DNA of 64,000 bases from Casuarina equisetifolia (GCA_028551475.1 CM052357.1:2542001-2606000); one strand, 5' to 3'. Shown: positions 41,507-54,600, counted from the stretch's first letter. Notes: a model not told the origin generated them from the letters alone. Numbers and translations: made by a program.

Positions 41507-44500
41507 ATGCCAAAATCCACCATATCCACAGCTGCCGACCCAGACGCCCCCATCGTCGAGGACATCACCAATGATCCTCCATCTCCTACTCCCTAGCAAC
41601 CGGGCCTCTCTTCTGGGCTGTCTCCCTCCACAGGCTTGGACCCCACTGGTCCAGCTCCCACCACCACACCACCTCTCCCCTGGTCCTACTGGGCCCCTTA
41701 CCTCTATCCCTCTGGTGTTGGACCCTCCTTGGCCCAGTCCAATACTGGACCCCCTCTACATTGCTATTTCCGATGGTTCGGATCTCCGTCTCATCACCCA
41801 CATCCTCACTGGCGCCAATAACTATGCCGTTTGGTCCCGCGACATCCAACGTGCCCTCGTCACGAAGGACAAGGACGGTTTCCTCGACGGCATCGTTCCT
41901 CCTCCTTCTGACCCCAAACTCGCTCGGCAGTGGCGAAAATGTTTGTAACTTGTCCGAACTTGGATCGGGAACTCCTTTTCGCCTGATGTCGCCGCCGCTC
42001 TCCCTCCCACCGAAGACGCCCAAATTATTTGGGACAGTCTCTGTGAACTCTACGGTCAGACCGATCGAGTCCGATTGTTTCAGATCGACCAATCTTTGGC
42101 CGATCTGAAACAGGGTAACCTTTCGGTCACCGCGATCTATAATCGCTTCGCTGCTTTATGCAACGAACGCGATCAGGCCGAGGAATCTCTTGAAGGCCCC
42201 GATGCGACTTTACGGCAGTATCATCGGATCAAAGAACAGAACCACCTAATTCAATTTTTATTGAGTTTGAATGAAACTTACAGTTCCTTTCGGTCTCAGA
42301 TTCTTGCGATGGAGCCTTCCCCGTCGTTGCAGCACCTCTTCCACTTGGTTGTTCAAGAGGAGAACCAGCGATTGGTGTCGTCGGAATACCTTCGTGTCGG
42401 CGATTCGGTGATTCTAGCCGTTCGTGCGACCGCAGCTCAACGCGCTCTCGCTTCTTGCGAGAGAAGCGGCTGGACTACGTATGTGGCTCTAGGGTTCTCT
42501 GAGCCTGACTCGCGAGACCCCCTATTTCGCGTGGATGGCCTCGATGGAAACCCTAGATCCAACGGCCCTCCTTTGCTTGACTTCGCGCCTTCATCTGACG
42601 GTTATCAGCGCGCGACCATTGCACCTGCAGTCAAGCAATCGTACGGCGGGCATTTTTCATCCAGTTCGCGCAGATCAAACGGTCCAAACGCACCCCGCGG
42701 TCGATCCACCGGTCCAAATAATTTATTTTGCAAATTTTGCAAACGTCGCAATCATACGAAGGATCGATGCTGGAAATTACATGGAAAACCTTCTGATCGC
42801 GATCAATTCGATTCGAAGGTCATCTCAAATGCTATGATCTCTTCTGATGGGTCCAATTCCTTACTTAGTGAGGCCCAACTTCAACAAATAATGCAAGCCT
42901 TCAACCAGAATGATACTCCGGATAAAATTGCCAGCTTTGCAGGTACCTCATTTTGTTTTTCAAGCTCACTTTCACCTACTGCATGGATTATTGATTCAGG
43001 TGCCAGTGATCACATCATTTGCAACCAAAAATTTTTCTCCAAAATTCATACTACCCATCCTTTTACTTCTGTTTGTCTCCCTAACGGGAATATTACCTCT
43101 GTCACTTATATTGGTGACGTCTCTCTTAGCCCTCATCTCACCCTTAAAAATGTACTTTTTGTTCCCGAATTTCACTTTAATCTCATCTCTGTTTCCAAAC
43201 TTTGTTGTCATAATGATTGTCGACTTATCCTCGATCCAAATTTTTGTGTTTTTCAGGCTCGTTCGACTGGCAAACTAATGGGCTTGGGTAGTGTTAATCA
43301 AGGCCTATATTTTTGGGTTCCTTTTCCTGCAAATTTTAGTTTCCTTTCTTGTAGTTCCCCGAAAAAGGGCACCTTTTGTAATGCCAATTTAAATAATAAT
43401 AATTTTCTTCTTCATCAACGATTGGGTCATAGTGCCTCTTCCCCTTTTCCCACTTGTCCCATTTGCCCCCTTGCCAAACAATCCCGCCTTCCATTTCCCT
43501 CTACCACTTCTCGTGCCACTTCCCTTTTCTCCCTCATTCACCTCGATATTTGGGGTCCTTATCACACCCCTCATCGTGATGGTTCTCGTTTCTTTCTCAC
43601 CCTTGTTGATGATTTTTCTCGCAGTACTTGGGTCTTCCTTATGCAATCCAAGTCCCAAGTCTTAACTCATCTCACCCGTATTTTTACTCTCATCCGCACC
43701 CAATTTCACACTTCCGTTCAGCGCATTTGCACTGACAATGCCCGTGACTTCTTTAACCATACATGTTCTTCCTTCTTCTCTTCCTATGGCATTCTCCATG
43801 AGAGCTCCTGTACCTACACCCCCAACAAAATGGGGTTGTTGAACGCAAACACCGTCATCTCCTTGAGGTTGCTCGAGCCCTCAAATACCAAGCCTCCATT
43901 CCTGAACGTTTTTGGGGTGATTGTGTGATCACTGCCGCTTACCTAATCAATCGCATGCCATCTCGTGTGCTTGCTGGCAAAACCCCCTTTGAGCTACTTT
44001 TTGGTAAGGCCCCCGACACTGCTCATCTTCGTGTGTTTGGATGCCTCTGCTATTCTACTACTGTTGGCCCTTGGGACAAATTGGGTCCCCGCGCCACACA
44101 CTGCATTTTTATGGGTTACCCATCCTTACAAAAAGGATATCGTGTTTACGATCCTTCTACAGACAAATTCTTTATCAGTCGTGATGTGGTATTTCATGAA
44201 GCTATTTTTCCCTTCTAGTCTCCACTGGTCCCGGATGGCCCCTCCGAGTCTTTTCTTGGACCTCGACCTTTCTTATTTGAAACTGATGATGCTGCTGCTC
44301 CTACTTTACTGCCTCTCCTTGGGCCTCCTACTTTGGGTCCCCCACCGATTGTGCCCTCTACAGATCCCCTGATCTCTCCTGCTGCTGACCAGTCTCTAGA
44401 TATGGCCTCTGAGGTTCCTTCTCCTACGGTTCCTGCTGATGATTCCTTGGCCATTGTTCCGTATCAGCCGCCTCCTTGTCCTCCGACTTCTCTAGTTGTG

Positions 44501-46246
44501 GTCCCTCGTCGATCTGGTCGTCCTACTCGTCCACCTACTTGGACTAAGGACTATCTTTGTTCTTCTACAGCCTCAACTAGCACTCGCTATCCCATTTTTG
44601 ATTACACTGGTTTTGGTCGTCTTTCACCTGACCATTTTTGTTGCATTAGTCGCCTCTCCGCTGAAGTTGAACCCAACTTTTATCATGAGGCTGTTAAGCA
44701 TCCCAAGTGGCAGCTGGCCATGGCCGATGAACTTTGTGCTCTTGCTGACAATCGCACTTGGGATGTGGTCCCTCGCCCATCTCACCGCCGGCCTATTGGT
44801 TGTAAATGGGTCTACAAGATCAAATATCGGGCCGATGGCTCGATTGAGCGGTACAAGGCTCAGCTTGTGGCCAAAGGTTTTACGCAACAAGAAGGTTTTG
44901 ATTATCAGGATACCTTTTCTCCCGTTGCCAAAGAAGGTACTGTGCGTACCTTTCTTTCTATTGCTGCCATTCGCGACTAGTCTCTTCATTAGATGGATGT
45001 CCACAATGCATTTCTTCATGGTGATTTGACTGAAGAGATTTACATGGACCTTCCACCGGGTTTACGCAGACAGGGGGAGTCTAGGGTTTGTCATCTCCGT
45101 AAATCCTTATATGGTTTTAAGCAAGCTTCTCGGCAATGGTATGCTAAATTCACTTCGGCCCTTACCTCTGCACAGTTCCATCAATCTCGGCATGATTACG
45201 CCTTATTCATTTGGCGCAAAGGTACATCATCTATCTACCTTTTGATTTATGTTGATGACATCTTGATCATCGGAAATGACATTCCAGCCATTGAACGCTT
45301 TAAGAAATTTCTACACTCCACTTTCCACATTAAGGATTTGGGACCTCCCAAATATTATTTGGGCATTGAAATTGCCCGCTCTGAGAAGGGCATTTGCCTC
45401 AGCCAACGTAAGTTCATCCTAGAGATTATTTCTGAAGCTGGTTTATCTGGATGCAAGTCCGCTGTCATTCCATTTAAGCAGAACTTGAATCTTACAACAC
45501 CTGAGTATGACGATGGAATATCTTCTCCCGATGCGGATCCCCCACTTAAGGATCCGACGAGCTACAAGAGGTTGGTTGGAAAATTCATTTATCTCACTAT
45601 GATGAGACCTGATATATGCTATGCCGTTCAAATCCTTAGCCAATTCATGCACAATCCAAAATAGTCTCACATTAATGCAGCTTTAAAGGTAGTGAAATAC
45701 CTAAAAGGATGTCCAGGTTTGGGAATTCTTTTATCTCGAGATTGCAACATGGAAATGAAAGCTTATTGTGACACCGACTACGCCACTTGTCCTATGAGCA
45801 AGAGATCAACGACCGGATTTTGTATCAAGTTTGGAAATTCTCTGCTATCTTGGAAAACAAAAAAGCAATCAACTGTTTCGCTATCTTCTGCTGAGTCTGA
45901 ATATCGTGCCATGGCCAAGACCACTTGTGAAGTTATTTGGTTAAGAGGACTACTTCAAGACCTAGGTATTCGGCTGAAAGGCCCTACACTCTTGTTCTGT
46001 GACAATGATGCCGCTCTTAAACTTGCGGCAAATCCTATGGTTCATGAACAGACTAAACACATCGAAGTAGATTGCCATTTCATGAGAGATAAAATCCAAG
46101 AAGGAGTTATCAAAACACAAGAAATCAGAACTACGGAACAGCCTGCTGACATCTTCACCAAGGCCCTCTGTCAGAGACAACACACGTATCTATTAAACAA
46201 GCTTGGCGTGTTAGACGTTTATAAACCGCCAAAACCGCCAGCTTGA
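41507..46246 (+). pseudogene. Broken copia gag-pol polyprotein
   Basis: The likely start is the ATG at 41507; that frame meets TAG at 41594 and a frame change. Gag continues in another frame, with a TAA at 41946-41948, to the CCHC knuckle (CX2CX4HX4C, about 42730-42771). Protease WIIDSGASDH is near 42985. The integrase zinc finger is at about 43414-43480, and its first two Asp at about 43541 and 43735 are present. A frameshift near 43826 removes the catalytic Glu from the frame. RT has YVDDIL near 45249. RNase H runs 45692-46230. Further in-frame stops are TAG at 44216, 44978, 44990 and 45662. The domains themselves are well preserved, so decay is recent. Confidence 0.9.
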
Positions 46247-46254
46247 GGGGGAAG
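46245..46254 (+). promoter_or_regulatory. Polypurine tract of the copia element
   Basis: GAGGGGGAAG, ten purines directly against the 3' LTR start at 46255. This is the expected plus-strand primer site. Confidence 0.85.
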
Positions 46255-46488
46255 TGTTGGAGATACTGATTATATTTCTATATTGATTATTATTCTTACC
46301 ATTGGTAATGTAATTGTTAAGGAATTATTTGTGTAGTTGGTAGGCAATTATTTTTATTTCTTTATTTGTATTTTCCATCTTTGTATATCCCTACTTTATA
46401 AAGGGACATCTTATGTACATCTTTATTCATTCAATAGAACACACGAGGGTTCTCACAGTCATGCTCTCTTTTCTCTCCCTTTGTGACA
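46255..46488 (+). repeat. 3' LTR of the copia element
   Basis: Matches 41081-41315 with one single-base deletion and about seven substitutions, nearly all transitions. It ends GTGACA and is followed by the ATATC duplication. Confidence 0.95.
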
Positions 46489-46493
46489 ATATC

Positions 46494-47380
46494 CTACCAA
46501 GAAAGGAACTTGCTCCAATCATTCACTCAGAAAATGAAAGCATTTGAATCTTTGTCATTTCTGACTGTTCAATCGAACATAGTTAATATTTTTTATAAAT
46601 AGATTGTGTTGCGAATGATTTTTTTTCCTTATAAGTAGCTTCGCTATTTTTTTCCAGAGTTTCCTTGGTTAACTTCAAGTGCAGCTTCTCCATGGCGGCC
46701 GACATAAACACAGGTGCCATTAATACAACTTGAGGCTGAAGCATGAAATTATAAACACAATCACATTACGAGTGCATACGTTTAATAATCATCATGGCTT
46801 CAACTCTTGGCATGCTCGAGAACTGTACACCTGCCATAAGGATTTCATTGGCCAGGATCATATAAAGCATGAAATACTAGATATAAATAAGAAGTCTCCC
46901 GAGCTGAAACCACTAAAATGAGTAAGACAATCCATTTTGACGAAGCCTTATTCGTCATATTCTAATAGTTGCAGAAACCGATTCTGCAATGACTAAGTTC
47001 TTTCTTCCTACTTGATAGTATTATTTTTTATTCTTAAAAACATGGATAACACCCTTATAAGTTTTATTAATAATCACAAGACTAGATGAAATAACCATAT
47101 ATCAAATAAGTACAAAGGACAAAATATATACCTAACCTTTAAAAAAAGGCAAAACACTTATATATCACGCTATCTCACAAAACATAAAAAAAAATCATGA
47201 AATACAATAGGCAAGACATATACTTAGTCTTATGGTAGCTTATAATTATTTAAACTTAACTAATCCTATATGAAAACAACTAAGAATTGGCAAGACAGTG
47301 AGCTAAGATTCTAAAAAATTCTCATATTTTGAATTGTATGACCATAATAAGTAAAACGATCTACAACTACATTCCTCTCA
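46494..47380. other. Flank between the copia element and the LINE remnant
   Basis: AT-rich. It may contain the eroded 3' (RT) part of the minus-strand LINE, but I find no readable reverse transcriptase motif. No gene seen. Confidence 0.35.
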
Positions 47381-48049
47381 TGATATGTATGTTGCACTTT
47401 TGTATTTGATGGAATCATAGTTATACATTGGGGAAGAACTTACTCCAGGTCTAGCCCAGTATTCATTCACAAATCCTATAGGGAAATTGAGATTACTCGA
47501 CCTTGAAAGCTAATTCCCATATAGATAATGCTATTTGTCATACTGTTGACCCTATCTATTCATTGAATTTAATTTATTACATTTTTTTATATATAGGTTC
47601 ACTCCCTTTTTTCCCAAGAATTCATGCACCTTCCTTTACCTCATAAGGCATTCTCTAATATGGAAAAGCCTTCCCATTTTGTTAAATGACGGATCTATTA
47701 GAGGTGTGTTGTTATCTTTAGTAAGGACATGTGAATAATATTCCACTGCAAGAAGGCCCAATATGTCTAGGTTTGATGTGTGGGTGCCATCTGGTAATTT
47801 GAAATTCTATTTGGCTTGTAGATTTCTTTCTTTAATGCTGGCATAAAAATAAGCAATGTTATAATCCCTTCCTTTCAACCATTTAATTCTTGTCTTATCC
47901 CTTATAATACATTCTTTGTGTGTAATCAATTCATTTGGTTGTTCTTGTACCTTTTTATATTATGCATGTTTAGCTTCTGATCATACCAAGTGAATTTTTT
48001 TGTCAAGTCTATTCATCTTATCTTCTAACTCAATTAGTTGTTGCTTTCA

Positions 48050-48437
48050 CTACATTTGTGCTCCTCTGCTCCATGCAATGAATTTTCACCTCACATGCTT
48101 TAGTCAACCATATAATATGTGTTATAGGGAGTCTAATTGAAAGGTGCACCATTCAGTTTCCATAGCTTTGTGAAAAAGTGATTTTGAATTTACTACTTTT
48201 GAAACTTAAAGTTTCCATAATACTATTTGTCTTCAGAAAATGACTGCATTTGTGCTCCTCTACTCCATGCAATGAATTTTCACTTCACATGCTTTAGTCA
48301 ACCATATAATATGTGTCATAGGGAGTCTAATTGAAAGGTGCACCATTCAGTTTCCATAGCTTTGTGAAAAATTGATTTTGAATTTACTGCTTTTGAAACT
48401 TGAAGTTTCCATAATATTATTTGTCTTCAGAAAATGA
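48050..48437 (+). repeat. 194-bp tandem duplication inside the LINE remnant
   Basis: Units 48050-48243 and 48244-48437 abut exactly and differ at only about ten positions. The duplicated piece lies between the endonuclease and pre-RT parts of the LINE. It is a local duplication after insertion, since LINEs do not carry such a repeat here. Confidence 0.92.
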
Positions 48438-48650
48438 TAACACTAAAGGATTATGATTTGACTAATTCCATGGGAGATGGTGACACAAATTTAGGGAAAA
48501 TAAACTACAACTTTTAAGTTATTAAGTACTTTGTCTAACATTATCCACATTTTCCTTTGGCTTATCTCATTGTTGCACCAAGTAAAAGGATCCCCTTCAT
48601 AACTAGCATCCAATAATCCAACTTCAAAGATAAAATCTTGAAAATCCTTA

Positions 48651-49500
48651 ATTGCCTTTATATAGTAAGGTCTGCCCCCTTGTTTTTTGATTGTTAGTTA
48701 TGACTGTAATGCACAAATGGCGTTGTGAAATTTAATTGCCTGTATACTATTGAAGTTTTTGCATTTCTTTCTCTTCTAGATATTTTAGGATGGCAAAGGA
48801 GCCAGTACTTTGATTGGTTTATATAGTACCATTGTGCCTTGGTCCTTCTCGCTCAATATTATGATGGTTTGCGCCATTGTAATGTCATCATTCCTCTTCT
48901 GGATAGGCAAAGCACTAAGTACATTTTCCATTCACGTGTCTGTTTTTTCATATGCTTGTTGAACATGAGCTTTATTGACTGGAATGTATTTCATAGTTCA
49001 AATTGGTTGTCTTTACTAAATATTACTGATGATGTGCTCTGGCTTTTCTATATATGCCTCTTTTCTTTTATTTCCTCTGACTTTTTTTTTTTTTTTATGA
49101 TTCAATTTGGTTTACACTTATTCCACCTTGGATTTTGTATCTTTATTAGCCTATGATGTTTGGTTGTTGGTGCTTTGCTGTTTCTTTCATGCAGTTGCCT
49201 ATTTCTTACAATTGTTTTGGCCATGTCCTTGTAAATGACAATATGTGCAATAACCCATCTTACACTCATAAACTATCAACTGCCAAAAACTCTCATCTTT
49301 ACCATCTTCCTTCGCGAGTACAAGTTGTATCTTTTTAGTGAAGGCTTGGAGAAATTGGTTTCCACGCAAATTCTTGGCTTAATTAGGTGCTTTAGTTTTC
49401 TAGTGCAAATGTCATATCACAAAAACTTGCCTAATGCATTTCCAATAGCATCTAATATCATTGGATTTTAGCATGCCAAATTTAATTCTAGAAGATTAAT
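48651..49500. other. Low-information stretch within the LINE area
   Basis: Presumably the 5' half of the LINE endonuclease and ORF1-ORF2 junction, too decayed to read. The plus-strand open frames at 48839-49156 and 49153-49471 are T-rich and hydrophobic by composition only, and I do not call them genes. Confidence 0.35.
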
Positions 49501-50016
49501 CGATGTAGTTGCAAACTTAGAATATTTCTTTTTATTATATTTTAGAGTCCACCTATTTAGTATAAATGCATTGTTTTGAAAGATTTGGTCTTCCCTAGAC
49601 CATGCCTAATCAACCTTTCACTGATTGGAAGTGTATATTTAAGTGAGTCCTATTTGTTAAACAAACTATGGCCAGCTTTTTCAATCCTCACTTGGCATTA
49701 ACAAACTTTTCAAATTATTAATTGGGGCCACTTTTTCCTGAACTTTGTCACCAAATTTAGTACATGATACTATGCAGCTTGGTCATGCTTTGCTTATAAA
49801 ATAGGAACCTAGATAACACCATCACAAATAGATGATGTTTTGGGAGCAAACAAAATAATTGGTACATCCGAAAGAGCATAGACCAAAAATGTATGAAGCT
49901 AAATCTGAATAACCATAATTTTGTCTTACATACATGTGAGAGTAGGATGGGTTAGAATAGGGTCCATGCCAATCCAATCATTTTATGGCATTTCAGAACA
50001 TATGTTTAGGCACCAT

Positions 50017-51389
50017 TGATAACTCTATTTTTATAGAGTTATTTTGACTATTTTAGGATATAAATAATACAAGTTTTATAAGATAATATTTAAGTTTTGA
50101 TATATTTATGTAAATTGGTGTTATTTATGCAGCAAACCCCAAAAGAGCAAAAGAAATAAAGGAAGAGAAAGTTACAAAAAGGCACGTGAAGAAGACAAGG
50201 AAAGAAAAAGAAGTCAAAAGAAGAAAAGAGGAGGCAACGTGTAAAGTAGCAAAAGAGGAGGAAAAGGACAAAAAAAGGACAAGAAAGGAAATAAAGGAAA
50301 AGGGGCAAAAAAGTGAATTACTAAGGGAGAATCTTAGGGCACGCATCCCAAGATAGCATAAAAAGGCAAAGGAACGTGAATTAGAAGAGAAGGAGAAGGC
50401 GCCGCACAAGAGGAAGAGAAGGCGCCGCATAAGAGAAGGAGAAGAGAGAAGAAAGAGAAAACCAAGAAAGTAAAAGAGAAATAGAGGCGCGAAAGCTTCC
50501 CTCTACTTCTTATCATTCTTGAATTGTAGGAATTCTGTAAAGAATTCTTAAAGAAAAGACAGTGTGGTGACAACTTTCTTGTTTTTCTTATTTAAGATGT
50601 TTTGCTTAATTTCTACTATTGCTTTGGTTTGTTATTTTATTATGTTCTAAACTTCTTTTGTTAGAGCGAAGATGTAGCCTAACTATGATGATGTGAATTT
50701 TATAAGTTTTTATGTTTTGCAAGATATTTATTTATGTGAGTTATATATTATTATGCTTAATGCTTTTAAGTGATTGGCCACCACTTAAATGATTTGATGT
50801 GCATATTTGAGACTGAGAGGTAATAATATGCAATTGTTTCTTATAATATATAACCATGAATTAAATGTGGATAGACATATACCATGTTATTTGTGTGGCT
50901 TTTGGTGATAAGATGATCGAAAGATTTATTGTAAACCAGGAATATTCACAGATCCTAATGCATTTGGTTTATTTCAATTCACATATAGAGATATAGTGAA
51001 TTAATGAACTAAATAGGTTTACTATACCTAGACATAGGATAGTAAATAAATTAGGAAGTTCCGTCATCACGTGGGTAATATCATTATTGTAGGCATAAAC
51101 TATAAAAATTCATATCTAGTAGTTATGGTGAAATCGGAAGCTCTAACATGTTTCTCATCTTGATTTTTCTTACTTGGATTTAATTTTAATTAGTCTTGAG
51201 TTTTCATTTTGAAAGTTTTAAATTTTAATTCATCATCAACAATATTTTGATTTGCTAGATAAATTTTAGGATTTATTTATCATTAGTACTTAATTTGTTT
51301 AGTATTCACCAATCTTCGTGGGACGATACTTTTCTTATCATTATATTACTTGTTCGACATGTTCACTTGCATTTAAAATTCACCGAACA
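50017..51389 (+). repeat. 5' LTR of the Athila-like element
   Basis: Opens with a 10-bp-stem hairpin (50019-50042), followed by a purine-rich segment (about 50130-50480) and a T-rich 3' part, and ends CACCGAACA. The minus-strand open frames at 50090-50573 are low-complexity shadows of the purine-rich part. Confidence 0.93.
50019..50042. repeat. LTR-terminal hairpin, 10-bp stem, TTTT loop
   Basis: ATAACTCTAT, four T's, then ATAGAGTTAT: a perfect stem two bases inside the LTR end. The same hairpin is at 58459-58482 in the 3' LTR and, in reverse orientation, at 63812-63835 in the solo LTR. It is therefore a conserved family feature. Confidence 0.9.
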
Positions 51390-51395
51390 AGTTTT

Positions 51396-51414
51396 TGGCG
51401 CCGTTGCCGGGGAT
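51396..51414 (+). promoter_or_regulatory. Primer-binding site, tRNA-Asp type
   Basis: TGGCGCCGTTGCCGGGGAT is complementary over 19 nt to the 3' end of plant tRNA-Asp (...CCCCGGCAACGGCGCCA). It begins six bases after the LTR. Confidence 0.93.
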
Positions 51415-51630
51415 TGGTTGTTTTACTACTCATTAATATTAATACCGAATAATTCTAAGTTTAATCTAATTTTTATTTTCTTTAAAAAAAACGATTTTTT
51501 TTTTGTTTTGTTAGATTTTATTTTTGCTTTGCTTTATTATTGTTATTTTTACATTAAAAAAATTAATTAAAAAAAAATAATATCAATCATTTTTTTTAGT
51601 TGCTACTTTTCAGGATTGTTACAGACATGC

Positions 51631-54600
51631 ATGACCCGTAGCCAAAGAGAACAACTTGTTAATCTTGACCCAGAAATTGAACGCACAGTCAGAAAGCAAT
51701 GAAAGGAGCTAAGAGAACAAAGAAGCGAAGCTACAAAAATGACAGAGAATGATGATCCACGCAAGCTTCTAAAAGAATATGTTGCACCAACAGTTCAGGG
51801 TGCTACATCAAGCATCAAAAGGCTTGCAATTCAAGCAAACAACTTTGAAATCAAGCCAGCACTCATTCAGATGCTTCAAAATTCTGTGCAATTTTATGGG
51901 CTACCAAATGATGATCCAAATGCTCACATTGATGCTTTTCTTGAAATCTGCGACATGATTAAATACAATGGAGTCACAGATGATGCTGTTAGATTAAGGC
52001 TATTCCCATTTTCTTTAAGAGACAAAGCTAAAAGTTGGCTTTCTTCTCTTCCTACAGATCAATTACAACATGGGATGATTTGGCTCATAAATTTCTTAGT
52101 AAGTTCTTTCCTCCAGCAAAATCTGCAAAAATGCGTAACGATATTACCGCTTTTATGCAGATGAACAATGAATCATTGTATGAAGCTTAGGAAAGATTCA
52201 AGGAGCTTTTAAGAAAATGTCCACAACATGGACTACCCATATGGTTACAAGTACAAACTTTCTATAATGGGTCTAGTACAAATCTTCGTTTTATGCTTGA
52301 TGCAGCTGCAGGAGGAGCTTTGAACAATAAGACACCAGAAGAAGCATATGATCTTTTGGAGGAAATGGCAAATAGTAGTTATCAATGGCCTACTGAAAGG
52401 TCACCAGTGAGGAAAGCTAGTGGAATTCATGAAGTTGATGCTTACACTGCAATGTATGCACAAATTGAAAAACTCAACACGAAAATAGATAACCTGAGTG
52501 CTCCAGTCATGAGGATTCAGAACATATTATGTGATCATTGTGGTGTAGGACATGCAAGCATAGAGTGCCAAGTGGGTAACACCTTTGCACAGGGTAGCGA
52601 AGATGCTAATTATGTTGGAAATTCAAGTAGGCCACAAAACAATCCATACTCCAACACTTACAATCCGGGATGGCGTAACCACCCAAATTTTTCATGGAGT
52701 AATTCTAATGCAATGAGGCCACCACCAGGGTTTAGGCAACCAAAAGAAAAGAAGCCTAACTTAGAGGAAATGGCTGCCAAGATGTTACAGAACAACGAAA
52801 CAAGAATGCAAAACCAAGAAGCTTCAATTCGAAATTTAGAGGTGCAAATAGGTCAGTTGACTAATATGATTTCTGGAAGACAACAAGGTTCATTGCCAAG
52901 TAGCATAGAGAAGAATCCTATAGAAGATGCAAAGGTAATAACCTTGAGAAATGACAAACAAGTGGAAAAAGATGACGTTGAGAAGGAAAATGTCAGGGAT
53001 AAGGAAGATGATGTTAGCATGCAGCCTGAGGAGGCAACCAAGAGGACATTATTCCCTGATAATCCCAAGCCTTATGTGCCTCCAGTTCCATTTCCTCAGA
53101 GACTCCAGCAACATAAAATAGATAAGCAGTTTTCTAAATTTCTTGATGTATTTAAAAAATTACATATTAACATTCCTTTTGCAGATGCATTAGCTCAAAT
53201 GCCCAGTTATGCAAAATTTCTTAAGGAGATATTGAAAAACAAAAGGAAGCTGGAAGAGTATGAAACTGTGAAGCTAACTGAAGAATGCTCAGCCATCTTA
53301 CAAAACAAACTGCCTCCAAAATTAAAAGATCTAGAGAGTTTTACAATTCCTTGTATTATTGGAGATTCTCACTTTGATAAGGCATTATGTGATTTAAGAG
53401 CTAGTATTAATCTAATGCCTTTTTCTGTTTTCAGGAAATTAGGATTGAGTGAAGTGAAGCCAACCACAGTGTCCCTACAATTGGTTGATCGATCAATTAA
53501 ATATTCGAGGGGCATTGTAGAAGATGTATTGGTAAAAGTTGACAAATTCATTTTTCATGCAGATTTTATAGTACTTGACATGGAGGAAGACTTTGAGGTA
53601 CCACTTATCTTAGGTCGACCTTTTCTAGCAACAGGGAGAGCTCTGATTGATGTACAACAAGGGAAGTTAATATTAAGAGTTCAAAATGATTCTGTCACTT
53701 TTAATGTTTTTGCTACTATGAAACATCCCTTTGATGATAATTCCTGCTTTAGGGTTGAGACAATTGATAAGTTTGTGAATAAGATCTTTCAGGAAAAAGC
53801 TTTCAAGGATCCACTTGAAGCATACTTGGTTCACCCAAAGAATGAGAAAATTGAAAGTGAAGAGATACAGGAGTATGCCAATCTCATGGAGGCAAATCCA
53901 CCATATTCACAACAAAAGGCAACAAAGTTTGAGGAGTTGGGACAACATATGACAAAACTTAAGCCATCAATTGAAGAGCCCCCAACTCTTGAACTCAAGC
54001 CCTTACCTTCCCATTTGAAATATGTTTATTTAGATGAAGTTTCTACTTTGCCAGTAATTATATCTTCTTTTTTGACAGAATCAATGGAAGAGAAATTACT
54101 TCAGGTGTTGAAAGAGCATAAAGGAGCAATTGGATGAAAAATAGCTGACATCAAGGGAATTAGTCCTTCACTTTGTATGCACAAGATTTTGATGGAAGAG
54201 TAGTACAAAGCTACTGTTCAACCTCAGAGGCGATTGAATCTAAAGATGCAAGAAGTGGTGAAGGCTGAGGTAATCAAGTTGCTTGATGCAGGGATCATTT
54301 ATCCTATCTCAGATAGTCCCTGGGTAAGTCCTGTGCAAGTTGTGCCAAAGAAGGGAGGTATGACTGTTCAAAGAAATGATAATAATGAATTGGTTCCAAC
54401 TAGGATAGTTACTGGATGACGTGTGTGTATAGATTATAGAAAACTGAATGATGCCACTAGAAAAGATCATTTTCCTTTACCATTTATTGATCAAATGTTA
54501 GAAAGACTTACAAGACATGAATTTTATTGCTTTCTTGATGGGTATTTAGGGTATAATCAAATTCACATTGCACCAGAAGATCAAGAGAAAACTACTTTCA

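Larger units (their letters stand above)
41081..46488 (+). mobile_element. Ty1/copia LTR retrotransposon, structurally complete, coding-defective
   Basis: Bounded by direct LTRs (235 and 234 bp) that begin TG and end CA, and flanked by a 5-bp target-site duplication ATATC (41076-41080 and 46489-46493). An initiator-Met-tRNA-type PBS follows the 5' LTR and a purine tract precedes the 3' LTR. Domain order is gag, CCHC, protease, integrase, RT, RNase H, which is the copia order. By eye the LTRs differ at 7 positions plus one indel (about 3%), so the insertion is fairly recent. Coding is broken by stops and frameshifts, so the element could move only with proteins supplied in trans. Confidence 0.97.
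47380..50016 (-). mobile_element. Decayed L1-type LINE, ORF2 part, minus strand
   Basis: Two typical plant-LINE segments are readable on the minus strand. At about 48500-48650 is the endonuclease C-terminal part (GLLDASYEGDPFTWCNNE, then RLDKVL-like text). At about 47620-47930 is the linker before RT (DKTRIKWLKGRDYNIAYFYAS, then a LPDG-containing stretch). Both are interrupted by stops. The order (endonuclease at higher coordinates) is right for a minus-strand ORF2. The fingers/palm RT motifs are not readable. The element was later split by the gypsy element at 50017; its 5' part probably continues at 59906. Confidence 0.65.

Noticed and set aside
41586-42092. 168-codon minus-strand ORF opposite copia gag
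   Set aside because: It is antisense to a recognisable gag region, with no known domain.
48839-49471. T-rich hydrophobic plus-strand ORFs resembling membrane proteins
   Set aside because: The hydrophobicity follows from T-richness. They lie on the opposite strand to a decayed LINE and have no conserved motif.
50090-50573. Hydrophobic Phe/Leu/Ser-rich minus-strand ORFs, repeated at 58565-59027
   Set aside because: They are shadows of the purine-rich part of the gypsy LTRs: low complexity and present in both LTRs.
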